This document shows, piece by piece, positions 34,067-45,358 of a DNA stretch of 64,000 bases (positions are counted from its first letter, which is position 1; every line of letters begins with the position of its first letter). Both the position numbers and the translations under genes were made by a program. This DNA is from Brasenia schreberi (Eukaryota > Streptophyta > Magnoliopsida > Nymphaeales > Cabombaceae): positions 3,125,001 through 3,189,000 of the forward strand of contig JAYKKT010000046.1 of NCBI GenBank assembly GCA_036023115.1, read 5' to 3'. The notes under the pieces are model-generated. The model searched no databases. It was not told where the DNA came from and saw only the letters and a program-made list of their open reading frames with translations.

Positions 34067-35694
34067 GGTACATTTCGGTTATTATGATATGCTCCTTCCT
34101 TTCTGGATTGATCTCTCAAACTATGGTGCATTTTATCTTTGTGTTATTTCGTGTTGTTGGTGTTTGTTTCTTCGATTCTTTAGGCAATGCTAGTGTATAG
34201 GAGCTCTTTTATCCGGCGTTCTGGTTTCATTCGGTGTCATTTTACAACCATTCTTCTTGTTTCTCTGGCTTTTCGTGACATGGTGAAGGATTAATGGGCT
34301 CCACTGTGTTTCGTGGTATAATAATCTGGGTGTTTCTGGTGGTCTTGGGGCTTGGGATGAACTTTTGAGAAGTTGGAGGAGAATGCTTATTTGGGGTTTG
34401 TTTTGTTTGGTTCCTTATATGTTTATAGATATGTTTATGTTTATAGGTTAAGGGGCAGGTGGTGGAGTTTATAGGTGTTCTTTTTGCAGCGCTTTGGCCT
34501 GTGGGTCTGTTGTTTCTGCCCCTTTCCTTTAATGTTTTTGGTACCGTGAAATTCTGCATGGGAGTTATGTTTCCCAGTATTCGTTTTGGTTGGATTAGTT
34601 GGTAGTTCTTTGATTTTCAGCGAACAGCAAATGTCTTGTCGGGATTGTTTGACGAAGGGGCTCTGTTAATGGCGTGATTGAAATGGAAGGTTAGGTTTCA
34701 TAGCGTGACCCATTTTCTTTGTTAATCTTTTCATGCATGGAAGGCAAACTGATGTAGCAAATGGTTGTAGACTTGTTGGTTTGGCTTATTGAGGCTGTAT
34801 GGTCGTCTGTGATCAAGGATTAGCTCTCGCTTTTCAAACAGGAGTCAGGTTGGTCTAAGGTAGGAACCCAGGAACAAGCTGGCCCAACTTACATGAGATA
34901 TTATAGCTTCTTTATGGTCTAACATTCTTGTCGATACATTTTCCTCGTACTACTGTCGATTATAGTTCCTCGTGTAGAATATAGCTCAATGGGCAAAGGC
35001 TCCTGTCATGGTGAAACCTGCAACGTATTGGTGATGAGTACATAGCGCAGCTTGAACGTATAGTCTTCTGCTATTGACGCAAAATGGTCTAGTGAGACTT
35101 GAATCTCTTATTCCTGGTTATGCAGCGTGGTAAGATCATCATGGAATTGTCTTGTAACTGATTTTTGAATTTTGCTTTCCTTTCAACTTCTGTTTACTCA
35201 AAGGTTTTTACCACAATTTCAGGACGTGACAAGTACGAGAGGTTGAATATGGCATCTGCTTTTTAAGCTTCATCGCTTGATACTGCATCGTAGAAGCACT
35301 ATGCTATACTTGGGGGAAGAAAAGTGGAGAAAATAAAAGGCTTCTATATAGTTCAGGAAGCTCCCGAGAATGCAACGTTTGAATATACCTCATCCTTTTA
35401 CGATTGTATTGTATACTAGTAGCATATGGGTGGGCATTTGTTAGTTCACCGATTTGTGATCTGGAGCATTGGATTGGTTTTGTAGTGCACCCTTGTTGTA
35501 GTCCTCGAGTCATAAGCTCTTTCCTCTCTTTGGACTTCTTGCTGAACTAAGACCATCTTCTCAAGTTGCAATCTCCACACAGCTTTCAACAAATTCTTGT
35601 CTAGAAAGTTCAATCCACAGATTCAATTTTTAAGCTGGTTTGTAATTATGGGATGAATATTTGGTTCTTTTGTTGCTAAACCAGAGGGTGATTT

Positions 35695-38600
35695 ATGAAT
35701 CAGACTGATAGAACAGGAAGAGAGAATGTGCTAGACCTGGAATGCGGTACTAACGATGCTGAGAAAGACTCAAACCTAACTGCTTCTAGTACCGGAAAAT
35801 CAAACATAGCACCTGGAAGAATTTGGAGTGGCTTTGAGAGGAATGGTTCTGTTGAAGGAGTGGTTGCTACGAGTTTTCGCAAAACTGATGCTTCAGATAT
35901 TAATCCAGGAAACACAATCTTATCAGCAGTGAGAATATTAGGGGAAGACAAGGCAAGCTTGAAGGAGCAAAGTCTTCAAAGTGGAAAACTAATCAAACCA
36001 AGCTGTAAAAAGCCTCCAAAACCACCAAGGCCTCCTAAAGGACCATCACTGGATGCTGCTGACCAGAAGCTGATCCAGCAGATCTCAGAGCTTGCAATGC
36101 TGAAGCGGGCAAGAGTTGAAAGGGTGAAAGGTTTGAAGAGGATGAAAGCCAAGAAGTCATCATCTTCAAATGGTAGCCTATGTGCTATGATTATCACAAT
36201 TGCCTTTTGCCTGATTATACTTCTGCAAGGTAACTACATCCTTTCGTGATCATTGCAAGGATGTATTTTTTTCTATCCTTGTCCAAATGTTAAGGGAGTA
36301 TTAGTTTTTTATTTGAGATTTTTTTGTTGGGACTTTATGAATACAACAACACCTACGCTATTTTCTGATACTAGATAGGGTCGGCTTCATGGAGTCTTTG
36401 TTAAAATTGAGCTCGATTACATGCTATCAGTTAACTCATAAACTTGATCATTCTTTATTGTTTCCTTCCAACACATTTGTGATCTTCTTCTTCTTTTAAC
36501 ATTTTCACCTTCTTCTTCTTTTAACATTTTCACCATATAGTTTTTTGTACCTTCTACTGAAGCTTCTAACACTGGAACTTTATGAATATCTGTTGAGTAA
36601 AGTTCATAAAAGGAAAAGGCTTACATCTATGACTCGAGTCACTGTTTCCTGCTACTTCATGCCATCTCAGCTGTGGCCCCGTTTTCTGGAGCTTCTATAT
36701 CATTACACTATCCATGCAGTCATCACTTGTTCATAATTGCGGGTTGATATTCTATGTGGCTGTGGTATTAATATTATTAGATTACCTAGTGACAATACCT
36801 GCTCTGGCACTTTCTCAGCATTTGTAACTTGGTAATGAGTGCTTGGGTTAATGTGTTTTTCCATGACAGTTGGGTGTTTTGTTCTCAATAGTCAACGTTA
36901 TATGTATATCCTTCCTTGATGATACTTTCTCCACATCTTGCACCTTACTATTCAAATTTATTTGCTGAACTGATTTGGACCCTTTCGTTTTTTGCCTGTT
37001 GTATTGTTCATATTTCTTGTTTGGTGTTTGGCATATACCTCATGCAAGCTACATGTCCTGCTTCCACCCCTTGTGGTTTAGTCTCCTTCAAGACTTCCGG
37101 ACCTTCTCTATCATCACATTTTGACGTTCTCTTATATTTATAGTACATGGTGCTTCTTGTTTTCCAGTTTCCTCATTGCATTCATTAACAAAAGTTTCAG
37201 AACTGCAACTGTAAAGGATTTCAATAAAAAACAATACTGCAACTCATGCTAAAGAGTAGTTTTATGATAAATATGATTTACATTTGTTTATTCACATCAA
37301 GTGAATAAAACACAAGTTTCATTATATGAAATTGTGAATCACCATCAGATCACACTAAATTCACTTTCATTTGTTAGTTTAAGAGCCTGTAATGTGTATT
37401 AATGAAGAAACATTCGATTTGAAATGGAGGTTTGCGAAAGGTGTATCTGTTTGTAGTTTGTAGAACAGTTCCAAGTTCATTAAGTCTCGCCTGTGGGTAG
37501 AGGGCAGATTAACCATATGGATGACCTATTGTTGATGATAAATCTAAGTATGCTGTTCAATTATAACATGTATCAAATCATGAGAAAAAATGAGCGCTAA
37601 CCCAATTTTGAAACAGCTTGAGTTGCAGCATGAAATTGTCCTGTCTTTGCAATTTTTACCTTCTATTACAAAGTAGTCATAAGGGATATCATTCCATGAT
37701 GGCTTGACTATTGTTGAACAGAATCTCCGGCCATTTTAATAAGAAAATTACACATTCCGACTTGTTAACTATTGCCAAATATACTGATCCAAAAGTTGCT
37801 TCACCGAGGAGGTGGAAAGTAGCATTTTCTTGAGAGCTTTAGTGCAAGATTCACATGCAGTTTTGATGGTAAAACATTTGTATGAAATAAGGGAGGGATC
37901 TCAAAGGAAATTATCATAATTGAACAAGACTGATGTAGTATGTTCTGCAGTTTAAGTATGTGTTGATACTACTCAACTGAGACCATGAGCTGCTAGAGAA
38001 GATTGTTTCAAGATCTCCTCCTCTTACCTGCTCCCTGGAAGAAAATTTTATTTTTCTTCAAGATTTTGAGTTACTGGATCTTCTCTTTACCATAGGAGTA
38101 ACCAAGTCCTTTCTCATACCAGGTTGGATCCACTAGAGGTGCAATACGAGGACTTCTTAGGATCTCCTTCAAACTACTGCTATTCTTAGCGAAGCACACT
38201 TAAATCCTTAGTGCTAGAAAGGTCGTACCCTCTAACAAAAGGACCGACAAAGTCTGCAATAGCTGGCAACTAAATAACACAACCCTCCTTTATGCCTGGC
38301 TATATTTGGTTTACTAGCTCCTCATTGCATAATGTTGTAACTGATGTTTTCTACTATATTGAATTCTTGTAGGTGTCTTCTCTCAGGGCAACTCTAATGT
38401 GAAATTTCAAGGTTCAACTGTTGCTGCCATGGCAAGTACAGCCAGCCTTATCTCAGTCCACTTCAACAGCAATAACTCCATAATCAGCACTTCTGCTGTT
38501 ACATCTGTATCACCTAGGTAGATTCTAATTGATCTGACAGGATGTATCTGCCAAACTCTTTTTGTTATACATGCATTTGTGTTTCTTTAGCTCACTGTAA

Positions 38601-38839
38601 CGCATATAACAACCGTCAGATCATCTATGAATTTTATGGACCCCTTTAATTTAGGAGGGATTTATGATTCATAAAGTAATCCAGCTGTTGTCTATGAATT
38701 TTGGGGACCTCTTCAATTTGGGAGAGATGTACTCATTATACCATGTGTTATGTTTGGCGACTAGAAATCTAATTTCAGTTGTTTTTGTTGCAGTCTTATA
38801 GAACAAAGGAGAGGTGGAGGTATGGATGAAAGGAGCTAA
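35695..38839 (+). CDS. Single-pass membrane protein, uncharacterised plant family
   Basis: Three exons join in frame: 35695-36229, 38373-38517 and 38794-38839 (726 nt, 241 aa). The N-terminal half is polar and low in complexity. Residues about 101-118 form a basic proline-rich stretch (CKKPPKPPRPPKGPSLDAAD). A probable helical, Lys/Arg-rich segment follows (ISELAMLKRARVERVKGLKR), then one hydrophobic membrane span at about 160-177 (SLCAMIITIAFCLIILLQ) and a roughly 60-residue Ser/Thr/Asn-rich tail. The basic stretch before the span suggests a cytosolic N terminus. I recall similar KPPRPP..LDAADQKL proteins in other plants, but no function is known to me. If the second donor is skipped, the frame stops at once (TAG at 38518-38520 region), giving nearly the same protein. 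The 2.1 kb intron carries an RTE remnant. Confidence 0.75.
36340..36545 (-). repeat. RTE-type LINE remnant in intron
   Basis: 'acaacaacacctacgctatt', then 'tgatactagatagggtcggc' and 'ttcatggagtctttgtt', then 'atcattctttattgtttcct'. These are the same landmarks, in the same order, as the element at 18341-18480, and more diverged. Confidence 0.65.
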
Positions 38840-39414
38840 CATGACCATAAAATCAACGAAATTCTTGTACTGAAGAGTGTTAATTTTATGTGTATCAATT
38901 TGTTGTGTTTGTTTCAGCAATTTTCTAACGTCAGTGATTGTGACTTGTCCTGTAAGTTGCCTGTTTTGTGTTCGAAAATCTATTTGGGTTTTGTGCATAT
39001 GTACAGAGACTCCTTTACCCTGAAAAATTAAAAGCTGCAGCGTTGGCAATCTCGAGGCATTGTAGGACTCATGTGTTATATGTGGCGTTTACTCTTATTT
39101 GGTGTAAAAATTTGTTTTGACTACTGCAACGAAGATGAACTTCAAACAATGACAACAGATAAGAGGACGTAATTTTGAAGTTCTGTAAGGCATTCGAGGG
39201 TTATTTGGAGAAATTTGCATGTATAAGCTTGTTAGGAAACTGTGTTTATACGATATTTAAAACTCACGTTCTGTAACAATTCATTGTCCATGTGATCTTT
39301 CTGTGAACTTTTTGTTCATTGTCTTGCTTAGTTACAACGGTTACTCTTTTGGTAATTTCTCTAATCTTGAGATCATTTTTATAGTTAAGCTTCTTAGTTA
39401 AGCAGATTGACGAG

Positions 39415-39545
39415 TGGAATTGACAACGAGCTATACCGTACCTGGCCAGGGTATGGACTTACAAGTTGAAGGTAATGAACTCGATTCCTGGGTTGTGCAT
39501 CTGTCGGTGGCCTCTTCATTATACCAAAAGAAATTTGAGTGCATT
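39415..39545 (+). repeat. tRNA-derived SINE-like element
   Basis: Contains 'acttacaagttgaaggtaat', then the B-box-like gaactcgattcctggg, then 'cctcttcattataccaaaag'. It shows the same block order as copies at 0.7 and 51.8 kb. Confidence 0.6.
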
Positions 39546-40519
39546 TCCTTTTTGTACATTGAGGGGGCTAGAAGCCCAATACGCGATCAGGTTACTTGCT
39601 TACACAGCTAATACCAATTTGATCTTCCTCAAGTTTTTTCTGATGCCGTCTGGTGCTTCATTCCTTTCCTTGAATTCAACTGCTAGTCAGTACTGTTGTC
39701 TGCCAGCAAACGTTCACACTGGTTTTCCCGTCTTATTAATGTGTCTGCAACTTATCTCCCATTGCATGTCTGTAACAGGTTTATACTTATGAATATATTC
39801 TGCTCCTTGAATGTTTGACAGAAGAGTATGAGGGCAAAGAATTTGTTACAAAGAGGGATATATAAGCAACATGAGTTTGAGAATGAGATGGGTAATGTGT
39901 TTTTTACAGGGGTATGCGTGAATGATACTCTTGTTTATCATTATGGGTTCACTTGTGGCACATAACAGATTCGATTTCATAGCATTATATACCAGCCAAA
40001 CCCCGTCGAGAACACACAAAAGGTGAACTTAAAATAGTATTGCTGCGTTTCTATAAATTCATAATAAGATTGAGAGTCCTTGATTTAGGGGATTCTCCAA
40101 AAATGAGTTACCTTTCTCTGCTCGAGTTTCTTTCCAAAAATCCGAGTGCCTACACCGAGGTCTTGGTGGAACTCCGCAACCGTCAGTCGGAGTCTGGCAG
40201 AAGTCGATCTTGGATGAAACTTGGGTAGGCGCTGGTGAGAGGCTCTAATGAAACTCCCAACAGAAGGCAGAGAAGAGCTTGAAGAGAATTCGAAACTCAG
40301 GACCTTGAGGATTTGAGAATTCTCTTTCCACCGCTAATAGATTTCCGACCACAAGAAAATGACGTGACAAGTACTGAAAGTTCCCTTTAAATTGATCTCG
40401 ACACAAATATTACATGGTTGGGCTATCGTGGTGTTGGAATTTCACAGAAATAACATGCCATGAACATGACCTGCACCATATTTATAGAATTGTCACCAAA
40501 TCCAGCATGAGAAATGATA

Positions 40520-40625
40520 TCTTTTCCTGGTAGAATGGGTAGGGCCGAAGCCAGACGCATGCCTTTGAGTATCGAACTCATGATGACCTTCAATCTGTGA
40601 GTCGTCCTTAGCCATGCAAATTCTT
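40520..40625 (-). repeat. tRNA-derived SINE-like element
   Basis: The minus strand reads 'gattgaaggtcatcatgagt', then 'ttcgatactcaaaggcatgc', then 'gtctggcttcggccctaccc'. The B-box-like GAGTTCGATAC and the ggcttcggcc motif match the copy at 29855-29970. Confidence 0.6.
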
Positions 40626-40799
40626 GCTCTTTGTGCCTGAGAAATGGACTAACGAGTTTAGCATTTTGTTCCCTCATCTATGGATTCATGCAGATCATAA
40701 AACATGCGAGCAATCCTAATATTGAATGTGGAATTCATATTGTGAGAAGTGGACGGGGAACCATCTTCTCTTGGACAACTATGAATCAACTATTTTCTT

Positions 40800-41300
40800 C
40801 TTTCTTGAGCATTTTCCATATAGCAAAAATATAAATATTAAAAGATCAATTATGTTCATTAACAAGATTATTTATAAAGTAATATATAATAATAAAACTA
40901 AATTACAAACATAAAAAGTAAAAAAATAGATTTGAGATCCAAATCAATTTATAGTTGATGCAATAAGTAAATTCAAATAAATCATAAAAGTAAACAAAAA
41001 AGTTTCAAATTCATTTGTTTTTCTATTACTTCTGATAAGAAGTACATAATAAAGCTACAAAATTGAAAAGAGATTACCCTTGAAGTATTGAATAGAGGAC
41101 GTTCCACATCAACTATACGTTGTCAACAGTAGGCATAGCAACATAAGGATGTGAGTTTGGCATGATGTAATAATAAAAAAGCAAAAGTGCAATACTAATC
41201 CGTAATAATATCGTTAGTATGGATATGAATTAATGGATAATGGAAAAGAAAAGACCCAATGAAAAATTGAACATAGTGAGAGTTGATTTGGATTAACCAC
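40800..41300. repeat. Duplicated segment X, copy 1
   Basis: Near-collinear with 55690-56060 in the same orientation. Shared landmarks are 'aaaagatcaattatgttcat', 'ttgagatccaaatcaattta' and 'ttgtcaacagtaggcatagc' followed by aacataaggatgtgagttt. It is part of the X-Y-W duplication unit. Confidence 0.8.
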
Positions 41301-41799
41301 AAATGTAGAATTTAAGAAATTAATCAAAAAGAAAAAACTTTATATATAGCTAAACAAAAATTAATTTGAAGAGTGAGATACCTAAAATAGGCTCCTACCA
41401 GCTTCTCTGAGAGCCTTCGGTAGAAGTAGAAAGATTGGAGTATGTGAGAGAGAAAAGGGTGGAGTCTCTCGAAGGAGTAGAAGAGAGAGGTGTTGAGTCT
41501 GTGTGAGAGGGACAGAGGGCCGGCGAGTCCTACGCTCTTTACTTTTTCGGCACTTAACATTCGCTTTCGAAAACTTTTGGGGAACTGGATATTCTAAGGG
41601 ACTCACATTCTTGAAAGAAGTCATGAATAGAAGGCCATCTCCTCATTTAGGTGAATGAGAACACACTTCGGAGGCCAGTCACTAACTACTAGGAGACGCC
41701 GGTAAGCGCCATGCCTTCCCGCAGGGTCTTGAAAGGGCATCTATGCGAGATATCAGCGACACTGCAGGCGATCCACATAGCACGGGGATGCAGAGTTAG

Positions 41800-42085
41800 A
41801 AACACCATATTTGATTTGAGGCATGCTTTGAATCTTATTTGGATCTATTCTAGAATCAATTGGATCATGTTGTGGATCCAGCGTAGTGTTATCCAGATCA
41901 TTTTGTATGTATCCAATTTAAGTTCGGATCCTGATTGTGTTACGATCCAAGTGAGTATCATGGTGTCATTGAATTGAATTGGTGTTATTGTCACTGTCCC
42001 TCACTAATGTCATGTTTGTCACCTTGTTATTAGAGTTGATAATGGGATAAGCACTTAGTATAAAAGAGAGCCATCCAGTTCGAGG
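41800..42085. repeat. Duplicated segment Y, copy 1
   Basis: Corresponds to 56400-56680. Shared landmarks are 'ggatcatgttgtggatccag', 'gtgtcattg' and 'agtataaaagagagccatc'. A TATA-like word (tataaaag) occurs in both copies. Confidence 0.75.
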
Positions 42086-42959
42086 AAGCTGATGATGCAT
42101 GAGAAATCAGCCCATTGAGAATAAACGTGAGTTTGGAAAAAGAGAATCGAATGAGACAGGGAGAGCCCGGTTGGTTCGCGTTGGAGAGGGGTGCAAGTCC
42201 GAGAGAAACCTCCCTTCGTTGATTCTTCCCATCCAACGACGATCGTGTAAACATGTGCAGAACTCCCCGACGTTGCAGAGGAGTTGAAGACGGAAGGTAT
42301 GTATTAGATCAAGAGAGTAGCGGCCACAAGTCAAATAGCGCCACCATGAATCGTGTTCCTCGTCGTTTTTGCGTGGTTTTCATATTGCTAAGAGCTCGAT
42401 CCTTGCCACCTACATGCTCGTGAAAGGGCAATAAGGATAACAAAATGGGACATGAACATGAGAATCACGGTAGTCACTCAAAAGTACTAGAAATCATTTT
42501 CCAATGTCAGAATAGCTTGCACTTCGAGGGCAGACATTGATGAGCTATAAGGCCAAAAATTAACCAGTAGAAAAGACTCAGTACCAAAAGTACAGATTTC
42601 AGGAATCAGCTAACAGAATTTGTGTCCTCTTCAAATTAATCTAAAGGAATCATCCATTGTAGACATAAAAAATAAACCAAAAGTAACTCTGCCAATTCAA
42701 AGATACAAATAGCAAAAAGATGGTCAATGCATGAGAACAGCCTTTAACAAAATTGCATGACGCATCATTTCAGAGTTGATTCATGGACACCCTAATCTAC
42801 TTGCATGTGTGGCAAAGTGACAATCATAAACTATTTCATACCACCACCATCAAACGAAAACCCTACAACGAAGACGAGATCACAAAATCTAATTATCGTC
42901 AAAACCCATTATAATGTATGATTTCAGCACCGGCATTACCTTCGCAGCAACCACGTTCC

Positions 42960-43610
42960 GAGCGCAAACGATGCATAAGCATCAAGACATGCATACTCAA
43001 CCAGCTCAACGCTAAGGTTGTAATCGGATCAATCACTCATTGTGATCCACCTCGGCTTCTTCAAATCCAAATCCAGAACCTCCGACGTTAAGCCCTTCAA
43101 TCCCATCCGCCGAAACTCGTTACTATTGAAATTCGACGCTGCGAGATCGGCCAAATCGTACCGGCAATCCCCGATAACGAGTCCGTGATGCTCAAACAGC
43201 TTCTCCGTGTCCTGATCGATTCCGACGCCCACGAAGATGGTGCCGCGGTCGGACAAGAAACGCGGAGGGCAATCCAGCCGATGAGGTAGAGAAGCTGAAC
43301 GATAAGGCACTTGGATCCCACGCACAGTTGGAGGGTAGCCACCGGGTTGTCTGCATCGCCGCGGTTGGGACGCCACTCGCAGTCAAGCCCGACTATGAAT
43401 CCCCGACTGTCAGTACTGCTGTACTTGACGTCCGAGATCCACGCGGCAATAGTTCCAAAATCGTTTGTGACAGACTGACAGTGGTGTCAATCTCCCTCCA
43501 TCCGCAGGTGAAGGAGTATTCATCGGTATGAGCAAGGATGTTTCTGGCCATCTCTGTAACGTTCTCTTGGGCAGGGAGATGAGAGATGAATGAACAACTG
43601 AACAAGGATG
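42960..43610 (-). pseudogene. WRN-type 3'-5' exonuclease copy A, broken
   Basis: A paralogue of the open gene at 52411-53142. The N-terminal part (HLPAQENVTEMARN, then CGWREIDTTV) and the C-terminal part (IFVGVGIDQDTEKLFE, CRYDLADLAASNF, GLKGLTSEVLDLDLKKPR) are both readable but lie in different frames. A frameshift separates them, at or just after the TTV segment. A second lesion turns the Trp codon of the MSDW segment into TGA (about 43027-43029), before the Exo III motif (EYACLDAY), which remains readable beyond it. Its 3' flank (42575-42960) is duplicated together with the other copies, so the copy arose by DNA duplication. Confidence 0.85.
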
Positions 43611-43799
43611 CTTCTCTCTTTGATGAAGAGGGAGATGAAGAGCACTATGTAGGAGCGTCACAACGTGCTGCTTATAAAATAACTCTCTCTCTCTCTCTCG
43701 GAAACCGAAATGCTTTCTGGGTAAAGGATCTCTCTCTCTATCTTGGGAACCGAAACGCTTTCTGGGTAAAGGAAAAGAACCAAAAGCTTTTGGAAAGGA

Positions 43800-43895
43800 A
43801 CAACCAGAGCGGTAGCTCAACGGCGGCGCTGTTGGGAGTTAACTCCCGGAAGGTCCGGGGCTTGGGCCTCGGGTTGTAACCAAAAGAGAAAAAGT
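43800..43895 (+). repeat. tRNA-derived SINE with A and B boxes
   Basis: 'gagcggtagctcaacggcgg' resembles a Pol III A box and 'gggagttaactcccgg' occupies the B-box place. The 3' end is gttgtaaccaaaagagaaa, the best match to the family consensus tail in the window. Confidence 0.65.
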
Positions 43896-44066
43896 TTCGG
43901 AAAGGAAGAGGAAATATGAAAATGGTACTGAAACAATTCATGGAACAGTATTTTGCATACTCGCAGACTCTCCATTAATTTGCTGCCAATTCCAAGGTAC
44001 AACCCGAAATCATTGCGAGGGTCGTATGTGACATAAGCGTCAATCTCGAGTATTAACCATTTTTAT

Positions 44067-44880
44067 TGTTGTATTTAACGTGCATTAATGACATTTAATT
44101 CATGTTAACCCTCCTAAATAATTGCATAATTGATATATGAAAGTTATAAGTATAAAAAGTTACCGACAAAGTTTAATCACATATTCATTAATTATATAGT
44201 TAGTAGCTTATAAAGCTTAGTTCAAATAATTTGGTGAGGACATACTAGACCACAAACATTTGTGCAAGTGTGTCTGGGCTTGGGAATTGTCTTTTGTCTA
44301 TCTTTATACGAAAAACTTTTAATTTAACGATAAAAAGTCTTTCACGATCATAGATAGTGATAGATTCGAAACAGTTACTGTTGCGGATAAGACTGAAACG
44401 ATTGCAAATAAAGCAGTGTGTCGCATGAATCATATCTATGATTTGTGATCCACGTGCACCCTATAAATATGTGCTTTGGGGTCCCTAATCATACATACAT
44501 TTTCCGTAACTATCTCTCTTCCTGCTTCCTTTTCGTGCTTCTTCTGCCCATGGTTTGACTATTTCATCCAACCTTCTCTTCCCCATCCAAAGGCAACTGA
44601 GGCGTGATCAAGGTTGACTCGAGTCTAGGTACGTGCTTTTCGAGTTGTTTGTGTTTTATCCTAAAAGAAAGGCACAAGAACCCGTATGTACTCATAGCAG
44701 AGCGTTGATTTCTTTAAGGCAAGTTCAAAAGTTTCTATTGTGATTTTGATTTTGCTTTTGTTTTTTGTAAAGTTTGTTTATGGCTCACTTTGGATTTACG
44801 GTTGTTGTTGTCGATTTGACATGTTTACATTTATTGTATATTGGTTTATTATGCATATATGTCTATAGTTATTTCCGACA
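44067..44880 (+). repeat. 5' LTR of copia element
   Basis: Starts TGTTGTATTT and ends ATTTCCGACA. It contains a TATA-like tataaatatg near 44462 followed by the presumed R region. It is shorter (814 nt) than the 3' LTR because it lacks the tandem duplication and a segment near 48905-48970. Confidence 0.85.
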
Positions 44881-45358
44881 ATCTTAAAGAAATCAATTTT
44901 TATCATAGTGAACATATGCACGACTACTACCCTCCGACCTAAAGTTGACTTAAACTTGATGCTGAAAAAGCTTATTGGTCCCCATTTTAAACGCTAGCAG
45001 CAACATATAAAAGTTTGGTTAACCATGTTAGGTCTCTATCTATATATCGAGTCGGATTGTCCCTAACTTGATGATATTGACCTTAGAAGCTCGGATATAA
45101 TTACCGAGTGAAAGGAGGACACCATGTGTCGCTGTTATATTTTATCGGCACTACCAAATATTTTATTTGATATATATAGTTTTTTTTTCCTTCTATGACC
45201 ATGTTAGAAGAAAAATTTATAACCGAAATGACTCACGAGTTTTAGTTTTTATGCCATAAGCTAATTGAAGCCGAGATGGAAAATAGTGATCCCAAAGGAA
45301 AATAGGTGAAACATAAACCAAAGACTAAGATCCAAAAGAAACCTAAGACCAAATTATA

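Larger units (their letters stand above)
38840..40790. other. 3' UTR and intergenic
   Basis: The first few hundred bases are probably the 3' UTR of the membrane-protein gene. Beyond that are two SINE-like elements (39415-39545 and 40520-40625). No further gene was seen. Confidence 0.5.

Noticed and set aside
43410..43820. 136-codon minus-strand open frame near exonuclease copy A
   Set aside because: A shifted frame of the pseudogene fused to CT-rich flank. It is not a separate gene.
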